The notes under the pieces were generated by a model. That model ran no database searches and had not been told where the DNA came from. It saw only the letters and a program-made list of their open reading frames with translations. A stretch of 64,000 bases of DNA from Phaseolus vulgaris (Eukaryota; Streptophyta; Magnoliopsida; Fabales; Fabaceae), in the NCBI RefSeq assembly GCF_000499845.2, contig NC_023759.2, positions 49,202,172 through 49,266,171 of the forward strand, in the 5' to 3' direction. Positions 13,201 to 24,111 of the stretch are shown here, one piece after another; the stretch's first letter is position 1; each line of letters starts with the position of its first letter. A program made the translations under genes and the position numbers.

Positions 13201-13527
13201 AATCAAGCACGCCACAGGTTCCTCCGCCGCTTCATCACTCCGCAGTAGCTTTCCCACGCACTCTTTGAAAGGCTCCACACATTTGACGTTGAGTTCAACG
13301 AGGAAACTCAAGAGATCGGAGAATTGAGTCGGAGACAAAGCGTCTTGGATGCAGGAGAAGGTGAAGTTAGGGTATTTGGATGGGTTTGGGGAGTTGAAAG
13401 TGGTGTGGATTATGGTGATGGAAAAACCATTTGAGTGAAGGATTTGTGCGAGTTGAAGCATTGGGTTTAGGTGGCCTTCCAGTGGCAAAGCCATAAACAA
13501 CACTCTCCGACCCTTTCTTCCCACCAT
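10261..13527 (-). CDS. UGT76: UDP-glycosyltransferase, family 1, UGT76 type (copy A), two exons, 460 aa
   Basis: Family 1 glycosyltransferase predicted to move glucose from UDP-glucose to a small hydrophobic or phytohormone-type acceptor in the cytosol. Exon 1 is 13527-13050 and exon 2 is 11165-10261 (minus strand). The 1,884-base GT-AG intron interrupts a codon after its first base. The start is the ATG at 13527 (AGAATGG context); the frame stays open upstream but lacks another ATG. His19 in LEGHLNP is the expected catalytic base, and the Asp in LISDAMCHF is the candidate partner. The PSPG box spans residues 334-377, 44 residues as usual, starting WAPQQEVLAHSAVG and ending FFTDQ. The terminal Gln fits UDP-glucose preference. 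Length and the GRR-LF-LP-L-GHLNPM-LQLA opening fit UGT76. It is divergent from copy B at 17509. Subfamily UGT76F is inferred from gene order; the acceptor is unknown. Confidence 0.93.
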
Positions 13528-13896
13528 TCTTTTCTCGCTTTCCTTAGCTTTCTTCCTTTCAGATCTCTTCTCTTTCTTTTCACTCACATCACAGAACTTC
13601 CTACTATTGTTTTAACAAAACATTTTTCTAATTTTTATAACTTTTAATACAAACCTACTTTTTATTATATTTTTTATTATTAAAATAGGGAAATCGACAT
13701 GTGGGGTGGGAATCCTTTCTGCTTTCACTCATATGCTATGTCACTCCACCCTTACGGGAATAATAACAATAATGATTACTTGTACATATTATGCTTATGG
13801 AAAATTATAAAATGAAAAGAAACACGTGGAAGGTAGAAACTAAACATGTGCTGAAACTTGAGCTTCATTTATGCTCCAATAGTAGATTGCATTTAG
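13528..13896. promoter_or_regulatory. Probable 5' region of UGT copy A
   Basis: Immediately upstream of the minus-strand ATG. A TTATAAAAA box on the minus strand lies near 13634-13643, about 110 bases from the ATG, and is a plausible TATA element. Nothing else is recognisable. Confidence 0.35.
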
Positions 13897-14352
13897 AGTG
13901 GCTTTTAAGTAACTTATGCTTTTTAAGTAGTAAATTATAAATGATATTAAGTGGGAGCATTATGGTAAGTTATCTGAAAATTCATTAAATAATAAACTTA
14001 ACTATAAATGAATTATTGATATAAAGGTTTTGTTTGGATTAAGTGAAGATTTGAGGGAATGAATTTAAAATAATTTAAGAGAAAAGTGCGAAGAAAGTGA
14101 GATTGTTTGGATTAAGATATATAAGATGAATTCGTAAGAAAAATTTATTGGAGTTTTGTGAATGATATAATAGATTTGAGATTTTTTTTAATTTTTTTAA
14201 AATGTTATGAACATATCAAAGTGGCTTTTAAGTAACTTATGTTTTTTTAAGTAGTAAATTATAAATGATATTAAGTGGGAGAATTTATGGTAAGTTATCT
14301 GAAAATTCATTAAATAATAAACTTAACCTATAAATGGACTATTGATATAAAA
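13897..14352. repeat. Direct duplication of a ~130-bp segment separated by ~190 bp
   Basis: 13897-14025 and 14218-14352 are about 90% or more alike by eye, sharing GTGGCTTTTAAGTAACTTAT and GGTAAGTTATCTGAAAATTC. The spacer 14026-14217 resembles the segment at 15740-15890 (both carry GTTTGGATTAAG, GAAGAAAGT and AAAATTTATTG), which suggests a mobile sequence between the copies. Confidence 0.75.
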
Positions 14353-14570
14353 AGAATTATATATGAAAAAGGTGAGACAGCGTTTCCTGCTTATTCAAAA
14401 TATCACTGTCTCTTGAGTAAGAATCTGCAGGCTCTTGTCCCGAAAATTACAAATATAATTAATAAATATTAAACCTTATAAACATTCCCTCAAAATACTA
14501 AGGAAAGAAATCCGTAAAAATATTAATAAAGTATTAGATTATCCTTGTAAAAAAATTCTTAATTCATGAT

Positions 14571-14895
14571 CTGACTCGATAGTTTATGGATCTGACCCGA
14601 TATTTGATTATTTATGATAATTTCACGACCTATGTATCTAACAGTATGAGAGTATAAATTAAGGAATCTTAATCAATTAGCCTTAAGCACTCAATTAAGA
14701 CATAATCATGACTAAAGATAGAGAGATGTTACAATTTGGTCTATATATTATATTACGCTCTCCAGAAATGATCATATAATAAACAACATTTAATACACAA
14801 TAAAGGGAGTATTCTCAACTCATATTCCTATACTCATTATATTTTGTGTTCTTAGGAGTTCATCCAGATTTCGACCGACCTCGAGTTGACAAGAA
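14571..14895 (+). mobile_element. LTR-like dispersed repeat fragment, copy 1
   Basis: Homologous in the same orientation to 47036-47430. The two share ATTTGATTATTTATG, ACGACCTATGTATCTAACA (with one change), CTCAATTAAGACA(T/G)AATCATGACTAAAG, and a TATA-like region followed by ATACTCATTATATTT. This structure fits the promoter-containing part of an LTR. No internal domain is next to it. Confidence 0.5.
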
Positions 14896-14898
14896 TAT

Positions 14899-15237
14899 CA
14901 TTAAATATAAATCAATTTTAGAAATAAAAAATAATTAGTTGTTTTATTGACTAAATTAAATACTATTTCAGAGACTAAAAAAATATTAGTTTCTAAATTA
15001 GTTTATATTATTGATCAATAGTTTTTAAATTGGTATCTAATTACCTACTAAGGTTTTTGCTACTAAATTTAGAATCTAAATAATTAATAGTTAAAACCTT
15101 GATAATTAGATAATAATTTAGAAACTATTTTTCAATAATAAAAATTAATTTAAAAATTAATAATTTTTTTAGTATCTAAAATAATAATTTAATCAATATA
15201 ACAATTAATTATTTTTAATCTATAAAATTAATTTTTT
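14899..15237. mobile_element. AT-rich foldback element, copy 1
   Basis: Related to 29940-30304 and 26639-26970. All three share AAATAATTAGTT near one end, a central TTTAGAATCTAAATAATT, and inverted blocks reading TTAGTTTCTA...TTAGAAAC. This copy directly abuts the LTR-like fragment at 14571-14895. It is non-coding. Confidence 0.55.
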
Positions 15238-17508
15238 GGAATTAGGCAATGTGCATGCAAGTCCTGCTTTCCTAATCCAATGGCCTATTTTATTTTGAAG
15301 AAGACTTACGTAACCTTAAACATAATTTTAATTGTTCTTGGTTAGAATTGGAATGACGGAAATATGACTATTTGTGAAGAATTCTAAAAGCATGAGATCA
15401 CCATCTTTCATATTGTGGGACCGGAATGTATTTATAGGGTAAAATCCAACTAAACTTTCATTTTTTTTCTACTTCTAGAAGTTTGGTTCTTTAAGACGTA
15501 AAATTATAGTTATCTTTAGTAGTTTAGTAATCGAGTTTAGTTCCTTAGTTGGTTAAACTCGTTTTTCAAATTTGTGGTAATATTTTAAAGGTAAATGCGC
15601 TTTTATTTGCTTGACTGGTGTATTTGTGGTTCTAAAATCCGATATACTGTTATGCACGATTTATAAGCTCCTAATGTTCAAATAAAGATGATGTAAAGTC
15701 AAATTGATTTTCTATTCCAAAGTTGAAACGCTATTTTTATTAGGATTTGTTTGGATTAAGGGTGTGGGGAGTGAAAAATTGAGGGTGTGACAGACTAGAA
15801 GTGTGAAGAAAGTTGAGGTTGTTTGGATTGAGGTACGGTAGAATGAATGTGTGAGCAAAATTTATTGAAATTGGTGAGTGATGTGATGATCGTAAGAATA
15901 TTATAAATTATTTTGAATAGTAAAAGTTGTAAGATTACAAATTTAACCTTGTATATAAAAGAAGAATAAATAATGATTATTTTTGTGTGTGCATATTTTA
16001 GTTAATTAAAATAATTTTAAGTTTCATTTATAAATAATTATATTTATTTTCATTATTATTAATAACATTAATAATATTTATTATAAATAAAACAAAATAA
16101 AAAAATTAATAATAATATTATTATTATTATTTATTAAAATTATTTGATTTACATTTATTATCATTATTTAAAAAATTTATTTCAATTAATATTATTATTT
16201 TATAAATTAATTTTAAATATTATTATTTTAATAATTTTATTATTAGTATTAATAATACTTTATATTTATATTATAATTTGATGATTTTTATTAAAATTTA
16301 TTGTGATGTATAGAAATAAAAAAGACATAATTGTATTTTGTTAGAAGTTCACGTGGTTCCATCATCTTTCTTTATAATTTGCTGAAGATGTGAACAGTAC
16401 ATATCTATGTATCCACTCTCTCATTTCTCATAAAATTAGTAGATCCAAACGTAAATGCTTCTTCACTTTCCGTCGTCGACAAAAGTAAATTGGTTGAAAC
16501 AAACACTGATAAAATTCAAATATTTTCTAAATTAAAGTGACGTTTGAAATGGTTTTTTAAGCGTCATACATAGTCATTCAAATGTCATGTCTCTTCCATA
16601 TCCATTAAATATTCCTTAAACTTCTTGATATTCAAATGTTTTTCTTTAAAGGGATGAATTTGGTCTCGTTGCTCTCGATCCAAAAGTGGTTTGGATTTCC
16701 GCATACCTTCAAACTTCCATGTACTCACTTGTAAAACCGATGAGCCTTCCATCATAACATTACAAACATTCTTGTGGAATATTTAATCCCAAAAATTCAT
16801 CTCAATATAGAACATCAGTCGAACTTTCTTGGTTGTTTTACTTTCAATGTAGTGGGAAGGATGAATTTAATCCTTTCCCACAAATAGTGCCAAAATATTT
16901 AAGCAAAAATAGATAATTGTGTTACTCTAAATTATATCTAGAATGTGTTTAACGAGGATGTGTCTATTTGTAAAGAACTCTAGAAAAATGAAATCATCTC
17001 ACATATTGGAGACATAATATATTTATAAAGGGAAATACCTAACTAAACATTCATTCATTCTTTTTTTTATAAGATAAAAACTCATTAAATATTTAATTTA
17101 AATATCAAATTATCAATTTTATATATCTTAAAAGATTAAAGAATATTTTGAAAAGAATGAAAACCAAATTTAATAAAACAAAATTGGAACTAAGAACTTT
17201 TTTTTTTCTTAATTAATTTAATAAACGAAAACAAAATATTTGTAAACTTGTAGCTGTTTCATTTGTAAGTATTAAAAAAGAATGAAAAAGAATAGTGTGA
17301 AAGAGCGCAATGCATTGTGTGCCCATTTGTGGAGTCAACAATGATGTAGATATGCAGCAAAGCCTGAAGGGATGAAAGGTTGCCATCTGAAACACTCTCA
17401 AAGCTAACAAATCCAATTCCAATTCTCTCACTCTGAGATCAGATCAGATCAATCTCTTACACCATTTTTGATCAATTTTCAGCACCCCAAAAACATCAAC
17501 AACAACAG
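15238..17508. other. Intergenic DNA and probable promoter of UGT copy B
   Basis: 15740-16460 may be one diverged element: its left end carries TTTGTTTGGATTAAGGG and its right end, on the other strand, reads TTTGGATCTACTAATTTTAT, a weak terminal inversion around an extremely AT-rich core. The last few hundred bases before 17509 should hold the promoter, but no convincing TATA box was found. No gene seen. Confidence 0.4.
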
Positions 17509-19775
17509 ATGGAGGAGGAGAAGAAGCAACACAGATTGTTGCTCATGGCATCACCCTTACAAGGCCACATGACGCCCTTACTCCACCTCGCTCACATCCT
17601 CTTCTCAAAGGGCTTCTCCATCACCATTCTTCACACCCTTTTCAACTCTCCCGACCCTGATTCCTACCCTCACTTCTCCTTCCACGCCATACCCGATGGC
17701 TTATCCGAAGCAGAAGCCTCCACGCTCGACGCCGTGCACCTCACCGACCTCATCAACACCAGATGCGCACACCCTTTGAAGGAATGCTTGCCTTCGCTCC
17801 TCTCCGACTCTCCCCAGCCTGTTCCATGCTTCATTTCCGATGCTGCCCTTCATTTCACTCAACCCATTTGCGATGAGTTCAAGCTCCCACGCCTTGTTCT
17901 CAGAACTGGTGGAGCGTCTTCCTTCCTTGTTTTTGCCTCGTTTCCCCTCCTTAGAGAAAAGGGCTACCTCCCCGTACAAGGTCCGTTGCTTCTTCTTCTG
18001 TTTTCATACCCTTTTTATCAAACACCATTCTTTCAAACTTATATCTTTGTTTCTGATAAGAAAATTCATCGTGTTGGTGATTTTGTTGATTGGCTAATGC
18101 AATGTTGGCTAGAGAGTTTTTCTATTCTATATTGTTAATGCCAAAGTGGTTTCCGGAAAATCCTTGTTTTATTGGACTAGTTTAGGCCTTTGTTCTTCAT
18201 GCTAATCAGGATTAGCTAAGTCATGGATATTTTTTCGGAAACTAACAGATGATGATACAGTTTTATTTATTTTTAAACTAGATTGCATTTTAGTCCCACA
18301 ACACAACTATACAGTTGAATCATTCAAGTTTTCTGCCATTTATCATCATCGTCATCACGTTCCTTCATTCTGATTTTGTCTAATATTTAACCAAATTGGC
18401 TAACATGGCAACTTGGATATGTCATGGCACTGAGTAAATACAGTGTACCTAGTAAAAAACTAAATATTGACTTAACTTCGTGTTAGAGATGCTTGTGCGG
18501 GTATACATTGTTTTTATGACAGTAAAGAGCAACAAAAGAAATGCTTTTCTATTTTGAGGAAATTAATAGCTTACATATTGGTTGAAGTCAAGATGGAGGA
18601 ACTGTGATCTGGAGAAAATTTGAGAGACTTAATTGATGCAATTTGAGGAGTAAAAATTGCACAAAAACAAAATCCAAAGGGCTAAAAGTGCAAACAAATG
18701 TTTGTTTTATGCATTTTTATAGATATTATGATAAAAATGTCACTTTAGTTTCATGTTTTACTTTGTTTTTAAAATGCAAATAGAAGCAACATGCCTTGAG
18801 ATGAAAGGGCCTAAAATTTTCGTGTTTACTTTTGTTGAAAATTTAGAATCTAGATTGGAAGAGCCTGTGGTTGATTTCCCACCACTCAAGGTGAAAGACC
18901 TTCCTAAGTTTCAGTCGCAGGATCCTGAGGCATTCTACAAACTAGTTTGTCGCTTTGTTGAGGAATGCAAAGCATCTTCAGGGGTTATTTGGAACACATT
19001 TGAAGAATTGGAATCAGCTGCATTGACAAAATTGCGCCAAGATTTTTCCTTACCAATATACCCTATAGGCCCTTTTCACAAACGCTTACCTACTGGCTCA
19101 GCTTCTTCTTCTGCTAGCTTGTTGACCCCAGACAAAAGCTGCATCTCTTGGTTGGACAAACAAGAACATAACAGTGTTGTTTATGTGAGTTTTGGGAGTA
19201 TTGCAGCAATAAGTGAGGCTGAGTTCTTGGAGATAGCTTGGGGGTTAGCCAACAGCCAGCAACCGTTCTTGTGGGTGATTCGACCTGGGTCAATCCGTGA
19301 TTCAGAAGGGCTTGAAGCATTGCCAAGTGGGTTCCTAGAGAATTTGGGAGGAAGAGGCTACATTGTGAAATGGGCTCCTCAAGAACAAGTGCTGAGCCAT
19401 CCTGCAGTGGGAGCATTTTGGACTCATAATGGTTGGAACTCAACCTTGGAGAGCTTATGTGAAGGGGTTCCGATGATTTGTATGCCATTTTTTGCAGACC
19501 AAAAGGTGAATGCCAAATACGCAAGCAGTGTTTGGAAGGTTGGGGTGCAATTACAGAATAAGCTAGAGAGAGGAGAGGTAGAGAAGACCATTAAAAAAGT
19601 AATGGTTGGGGATGGGGCGAAGGAGATTAGAGACAATGCCTTGAATTTGAAGGAAAAGGCAAGTGCTTGCTTGAAAGAAGGTGGTTCTTCTTACTGTTTC
19701 CTTGATAGCTTGGTTAGTGACATATTGTCATTCGCATCTTCTTCATCTTCTTCATCTACAGCTCAATCAAAATAA
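17509..19775 (+). CDS. UGT76: UDP-glycosyltransferase, family 1, UGT76 type (copy B), two exons, 466 aa
   Basis: Paralogue of copy A with the same predicted UDP-glucose chemistry. Exon 1 is 17509-17980 and exon 2 is 18847-19775. The 866-base GT-AG intron splits a codon after its first base, the same position and phase as in copy A. The start is an ATG at 17509. His20 sits in LQGHMTP, and the candidate Asp in FISDAALHF. After the junction the protein reads ESRLEEPVVDFPPLKVKDLP, matching the equivalent segment of copy A. The PSPG box covers residues 333-376 (starts WAPQEQVLSHPAVG, contains THNGWNS, ends FFADQ). The C-terminus has a Ser-rich tail. No frame break or missing key residue was found, so it looks functional. 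UGT76F is the likely subfamily by position next to DUF620 and MIR393/ProT; the acceptor cannot be read from sequence. Confidence 0.95.
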
Positions 19776-21331
19776 ACCATATTCTCTGCAAATTGTAACC
19801 ATATATGTAGCAGATAGACACTAATACTCACATTTTAATTCAATTAAATGCTAAGGCTTAATTCCAGCATACTTTAGGAATGAGGTTCCACACTTTCCAG
19901 GTTCTGTCATCTAAATTTTAATTTTATACATTTTATTACCAATATTTTAAAAAATAAGCATATTTTACCTTGTTTTAGGATTATTAAATATTTAATGTCG
20001 TAATGACTTAACACAAATACGTACAGATAAACACTTTATTTTGAAATTAAGAAAAATGAATTTCCTTTATTTTAATTGTATATTTATAAATGGTGTTTCA
20101 CAGTTTTATACATGCTATAATTCAATTTCAATTTGATAAATTTTATCGTATCCTTTACAACTAAACATATTTTATCTAATGTTCATCAAATATTTCATGA
20201 AGATGATGTGAGGATATAATTGGCTCGTAGGGATGCCAAGATTGGCGCGGGTTTTACTGTTCCTGGAGTAAAAATCCATATACATTCATGTTTTTATTTC
20301 TGTGGGGAACAAATTGTGTTTCATCCCTTCATTTAGGAATAAGGTATATTAATACTAGTGTATGTGCTTATATTTATTCTCATGTTGTCACAAATATCAC
20401 AAATATTAGTTAAATTTATTTTCTGATATTTTTTTTATTTTTACAAAAATAAAAATTATAATAACCAATACAAAGCTGAGTTTTTGGAGATAACCTGGGA
20501 CTAACCAATACAAAGCTACCCTTGTAGTAGGTGGTCCTATCGTTGCCTGATATGTACAAAGAAAATGAATCCATTTTGTTTTTTTGCCTTCCAAACGCCA
20601 ACACACAAGGCACTTTTGGGAAAACGTGTGCATTTAGAAGGCAAAAACAAAAATGGATGTTTTAGTTTTGAAACATAGGATTAGAACATTGGTAAAAAGG
20701 AAAACCATCATAGGGAAAAAGTCCAAAGGTCCAAAAACCACTATATCTTTATTCAAGAAATCAACAAACAACATACGCATGCCTGTGTCAGAAATCTAAA
20801 GGAAATCTAAAAGCTATTAACTAGATCTATTCACAAGAAGTAAAGAACATAGACAGAAACAATCAGCTAAAATAATACATAGCCTCCATTTCCGTACAAG
20901 TCTTACTTGTTCCTCTTCTTTCGTTTTGCAAAAACTAAATGATTATATAGGCTCAAATATTCTCATCAATCAAGATCATAAGGGTTACCCCATGAAAACT
21001 CTTTGGATAGATATAGTTATGTATGAAAACATTAAGTAGAAAGAAAATTTAACACAATCACAGACATGTACACCCAATTGGAAACCAATGACCAAAAATT
21101 AAATTTATGATTATTTAGAATACTGTGTGTAAGTTATTCACATTCCCTTGGATGGAAAAAAAGAAAAGGTAAAGGTAGAAGTTTGTATTGAGTGTTGAAA
21201 ATTGTTTCCGTTCTATTCTTGGTAGTTTTTAGTGAGAATAGATGGAAGGATTAAACTAATATCACAGCTCAACTACAAACTCGAACATGTACCACTATTT
21301 ACAAAAAAAAATATGTAAGGAAAGCAAAGAT
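19776..21331. other. Intergenic DNA between UGT copy B and the DUF620 gene
   Basis: Holds the 3' UTRs of two converging genes. A small direct repeat, ACCAATACAAAGCT, occurs at about 20464 and 20505. No gene seen; short open stretches at 20406-20633 (minus) lack any domain. Confidence 0.5.
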
Positions 21332-24111
21332 TTACAAATCTTCATCGCTCTCGCTGGTACAGGAATCATCCATGTTCACAGCTGCTACTTTTGAAGCACT
21401 AATCCTAAAAGAAGCCGAACGAATCTTGTAGGGTAACTTGGCATTATTGCTTGCAACCAGCCCACCACCATCACACTCTGCTTCCTCTTCATTCTCTTCC
21501 TCTCTCTTCAAATCACTAGGAGGCAAAAAGCAATCTATGGACAACCCTTTGATGTTAAAGTCCACTTCCTCAATTTGCCAAACCTCTTCCATTCGTGTCC
21601 TGGAATGTGTCTCGGGGCCCCCACCAAACCTGATCAGGGACACCCAAGTCTTGCCAGCGTGTGCTATTTGAATGCCATCCACGCTTCTGTAGTCTTGTAA
21701 GAGAGACTCCATGTTGGTTTCCCAGTATATGCTCTCGTGTTCATCAGACTTCAGTTTCAGTAAGTGGGAGTCTTCTAGTTGAACTAATAAACCTGTTCTT
21801 TGGCTGAAATAGCCCCACACAGTGTGCCGAACTATCTCTACGTTGCTGTTGCTCCTTGCTCGCAGTGTCGATGTCTCGGTTTCCAGTTTCAGTATGAAAC
21901 AATCTTCGTTGTTCACTGTCTTCTCTCCAATGCAGACAGAGTTGCTGAACAAATTAGCCGTCGACCTTGGATCAACACCCTGTTCAAATCAACTATTAGA
22001 TCCTCCTCATTTTTCCCTATGATTCATAATCAATATCTCAATTTTCTGTAAACCAATTCTTTTTATAACGTGAGTTTTAAGCCTAAATATATATGTATCT
22101 ATAATAATGATTTTGAGAGGTTAGTGAATATATTCAATATTTCTCTTTGCAATATTCTATTATTGGTGAATTTTACGTAAATCCTATTATGTAATTTATG
22201 CAGAGTCAACGTTGAAACAATTCACTTAAAAAGAAAAAAAAATTACGTGAAAATGATATTGTTGAGAACTATAGGGGAGGTCCCATTTTTTATCTTAGCA
22301 AACTGTTAGTAAATAACAAATACATTTGGTTTAAGACTGAAGGGTTCCAAGCAAAAGAATAAAACAGCTTCGGAACGGATTAGGACAGGTTGTCACACAC
22401 ACACGGAGGAAAAGTTTGGATATTGTTGACTTGTCTTAGTCGCAACTACTAACTTGGAAAAATTCTCTATTTGACTTTTTAAAGGGAGGGTTTTCCCGTG
22501 TTCCCTTTGTAGAGTGTTGACTTTTTTTAATTAAAATTTAAAGTTTAGACCTTCTGGTTCTGATAGGGATAAGGGCACAAATTTCAATAAAGCATAAGAA
22601 AATCAGCTTTGCCAATTTCCTTTGGAAAGTGGGAAGCACTTTGTTACGTGGACTTCTTTTCTTCCTTGCTGGCATTTTTTCACTTGGGATGCTGACAACA
22701 AGCAGCCCCCACTTTTCTTCAAATGCTAAAGGGACCAAAACTATTTCTGGTGTTTGAAAAATAGTACTTGAAACTGGGAGACAAAGTATAGAGAGAGAGA
22801 AAAAAGTTGCACTTAAGCATGGTTTATTTAGACTTCAAGGATCCTTTGGGCTATTCATATTATAGGAACCTAGAGAGGCAATTTTGTAATGTCACCAAAA
22901 TCAGTGAAAAATAATGTCTTCAAGTAGAATGATTCAGTTTTTTACCCTACCCCATACACTAATCATAATTAAGCATGCTCTATGGTGTCCATTACAAACA
23001 GTCATAATTAAGCATGCTCCTTTATATCCCATACATATTAACGATATCACCCTTTTGAAAAAAATGGTTTGATCTTTGAAGAACTATCGGTTACCTGTAA
23101 GAAACGTCTAAGAGGTCTTGGTGGGCCACGAGAAGCATGAGAATGGTGCCAAGGGGTTTGCCTCCATGCCACTTTACCATCACTCCCTGCACTGATCTTG
23201 TACCCAGAAACCACAAGCTCTAAGCACCACAACTCTGGGCTCTTCTGCCAAACCACGAACCCCCCCATCTCTCCCTTCATCTGCAAATTCTTCACTTTCA
23301 ACACCTTCTTACTGTTCACACTACCTTCCCCAGCAGAAAACTCTGTTGTTGCCATCTTCACCTGCCCCATCGCATACATGCTGTCCACACAGTTCAAAGC
23401 ACGTTCTCCTCCCACCGCCGCCACATATTGCTTCACTATGTATTTAGCCATCGAAACCTCCTGCACAAAGCATGCACAAGACATAAAGCCATTAGTAAAC
23501 ATAATAAAACTTAGGGACCAAACTATTTTTCCCTCAAGTTAGGGATTTTTTACTAATTTTTTTTTTTTTGATGAAACAAAAACGTTCCCCATCTTTTATT
23601 TCAACACTGTATTGAAGGATCATTGGGAAAATTTAGATTTTGTACTGTTCTGCAATCAGAATCAGAACTAGAGTTTCATTTGAGTAATTACTTTACAGGT
23701 TATTTAAATGAAAACTTTTATTCTGCTTGAATGAAAACAACAGTGTGAATACTTAAATAACTGCGTATAAGTTTCATGTTACTGAAAAAAAGTGAAAGAA
23801 AAGTTACTGACAATGTGCTGCTCTTTAATGCTGCGAGTGATGGGTTGGTTGTCAGAGGCGATAGGTGAAGGGATTAATGGCGCTCCAACAACACCTAACA
23901 AAAGCTGAATCTCTGTGTTTTTCCCTCCAAAAACGGATGACATGGATGTTGAATTTGATCTGGACTCACCGTGAGGCTTCATCCAGTTCTTCATGTTGTG
24001 CCAAGCTTTGGTGGTTCCACTCTTGTGGGTGAGAATCTCCTCCGGAATAGGGACTTCAAGGACGGTTTCGAGCCCATCCTCGCGATCAAGATTGGGACAG
24101 AGCTTCTTCAT
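21332..24111 (-). CDS. DUF620 family protein, three exons, 437 aa
   Basis: Member of the plant DUF620 family, whose biochemical role is not established. Exons on the minus strand are 24111-23812, 23460-23095 and 21979-21332; they join in phase 0 to 437 codons plus TAA. The start is the ATG at 24111 (MKKLCPNLDREDGLETVLEV), which matches the family's usual opening. The frame is open further upstream only from non-ATG codons. Conserved blocks in order are EVPIPEEIL (residues 19-27), the segment spanning the exon 1/2 join (IKEQHI then EVSMAKYIVKQY), GGERALNCVDSMYAMGQVKM, GPPRPLRRFLQ then GVDPRSTANLFS across the exon 2/3 join, HTVWGYFSQRTGLLVQLEDS, and EEVWQIEEVDFNIKGLSIDC with FLPPSDLK. The C-terminus is acidic. 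The donor of intron 1 (ATT|GTCAGT) is non-consensus but is the only one giving the family's sequence. No signal peptide or membrane span. Confidence 0.93.

Noticed and set aside
13528..13587. Longer N-terminus for UGT copy A
   Set aside because: It would start at GTG and add 20 charged residues absent from the family; the ATG at 13527 fits.
18753..18846. Extension of UGT copy B exon 2 to 18753
   Set aside because: This open stretch is the 3' end of the intron; the TTTAG acceptor at 18846 joins exon 1 in phase.
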